Positions 13,142-13,166 of a stretch of 13,166 bases of DNA are shown one piece after another. Position 1 is the first letter of the stretch, and each line of letters begins with the position of its first letter. The position numbers were made by a program, and so were the translations under genes. The stretch is from Deltaproteobacteria bacterium CG_4_8_14_3_um_filter_43_13. Its GTDB lineage: Bacteria > Desulfobacterota > UBA8473. Location: contig PFIF01000086.1 of the NCBI GenBank assembly GCA_002782605.1, forward strand, positions 1 through 13,166. The letters are read 5' to 3'. The notes below the pieces were generated by a model, which saw nothing but the letters and a program-made list of their open reading frames with translations, was not told the DNA's origin and did no database searches.

Positions 13142-13166
13142 ATGATAACTGCTGGAGTAGATGTAG
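13142..13166 (+). CDS. Second activator ATPase (BcrA/BadF/BzdP/MbrP-like), 5' end only
   Basis: The window ends after eight codons reading MITAGVDV. This closely resembles the MLTAGIDA opening of the preceding ATPase, and the site AAGGAG lies just before the stop of that gene. The product should be the second ATPase of the reductase, starting in the phosphate-1 motif. The assignment rests on these eight residues and the operon position only. Confidence 0.6.

Overview
The window looks like chromosomal DNA of a strictly anaerobic bacterium, most likely a Desulfobacterota (deltaproteobacterial) or similar sulfate-reducing or syntrophic aromatic degrader. This is inferred from gene content: heterodisulfide-reductase-like HdrC/HdrB proteins, a thiol:fumarate-reductase-like flavoprotein module, a sigma-54 activator, a TSUP/small-membrane-protein pair and a benzoyl-CoA-reductase-type gene set. 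Base composition is moderate to AT-leaning, with typical AGGAGG ribosome-binding sites. No tRNA, rRNA, CRISPR array, transposase or phage gene was seen.

Region 1 (1-3810, minus strand). In transcription order it holds a TSUP-family permease gene broken by a frameshift, a small three-helix membrane protein, a PAS/AAA+/Fis sigma-54 activator and a NifX/NifB-type cofactor-binding protein. The TSUP gene and the activator gene are preceded by near-identical 45-bp sequences containing an extended -10 sigma-70-type promoter, so they are probably co-expressed. The TSUP break is explained exactly by a 4-bp tandem duplication (GATAGATA on the plus strand). The activator carries Thr in place of the Walker B Asp.

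Region 2 (3664-4249) is about 590 bp without a gene. It contains the upstream promoter copy, a perfectly phased 63-bp heptamer array, and a second element bounded by imperfect inverted repeats that contains another heptamer array. A related hairpin element lies at 402-513, between the activator and the NifX-like gene.

Region 3 (4250-9106, plus strand). A PlsC-type acyltransferase is followed, after a good promoter, by four redox genes: HdrC-like (two 4Fe-4S), HdrB-like (two CCG domains), a 2Fe-2S plus two 4Fe-4S protein, and a fumarate-reductase-type flavoprotein. Together they resemble a split version of the TfrAB thiol:fumarate reductase joined to HdrBC. A 212-bp nested palindrome lies in the middle of this operon, between HdrB and the iron-sulfur gene. 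The unit ends at a 14-bp perfect stem-loop.

Region 4 (9303-13166, plus strand). A PHP-domain phosphoesterase with its own promoter precedes a tightly packed operon: two 2-hydroxyacyl-CoA dehydratase / benzoyl-CoA reductase family subunits, one BcrAD/BadFG-type ATPase, and the first codons of a second ATPase cut by the window end. Two large subunits followed by two different ATPase genes is the hallmark of ATP-dependent (class I) benzoyl-CoA reductase, rather than of hydroxyacyl-CoA dehydratases that use one homodimeric activator. The order O-N-Q-P is the one I recall for the methylbenzoyl-CoA reductase (Mbr) branch. A reasonable working model is an aromatic-CoA reduction locus next to a flavin/Fe-S electron-transfer module. 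The physical link between the two is inference.
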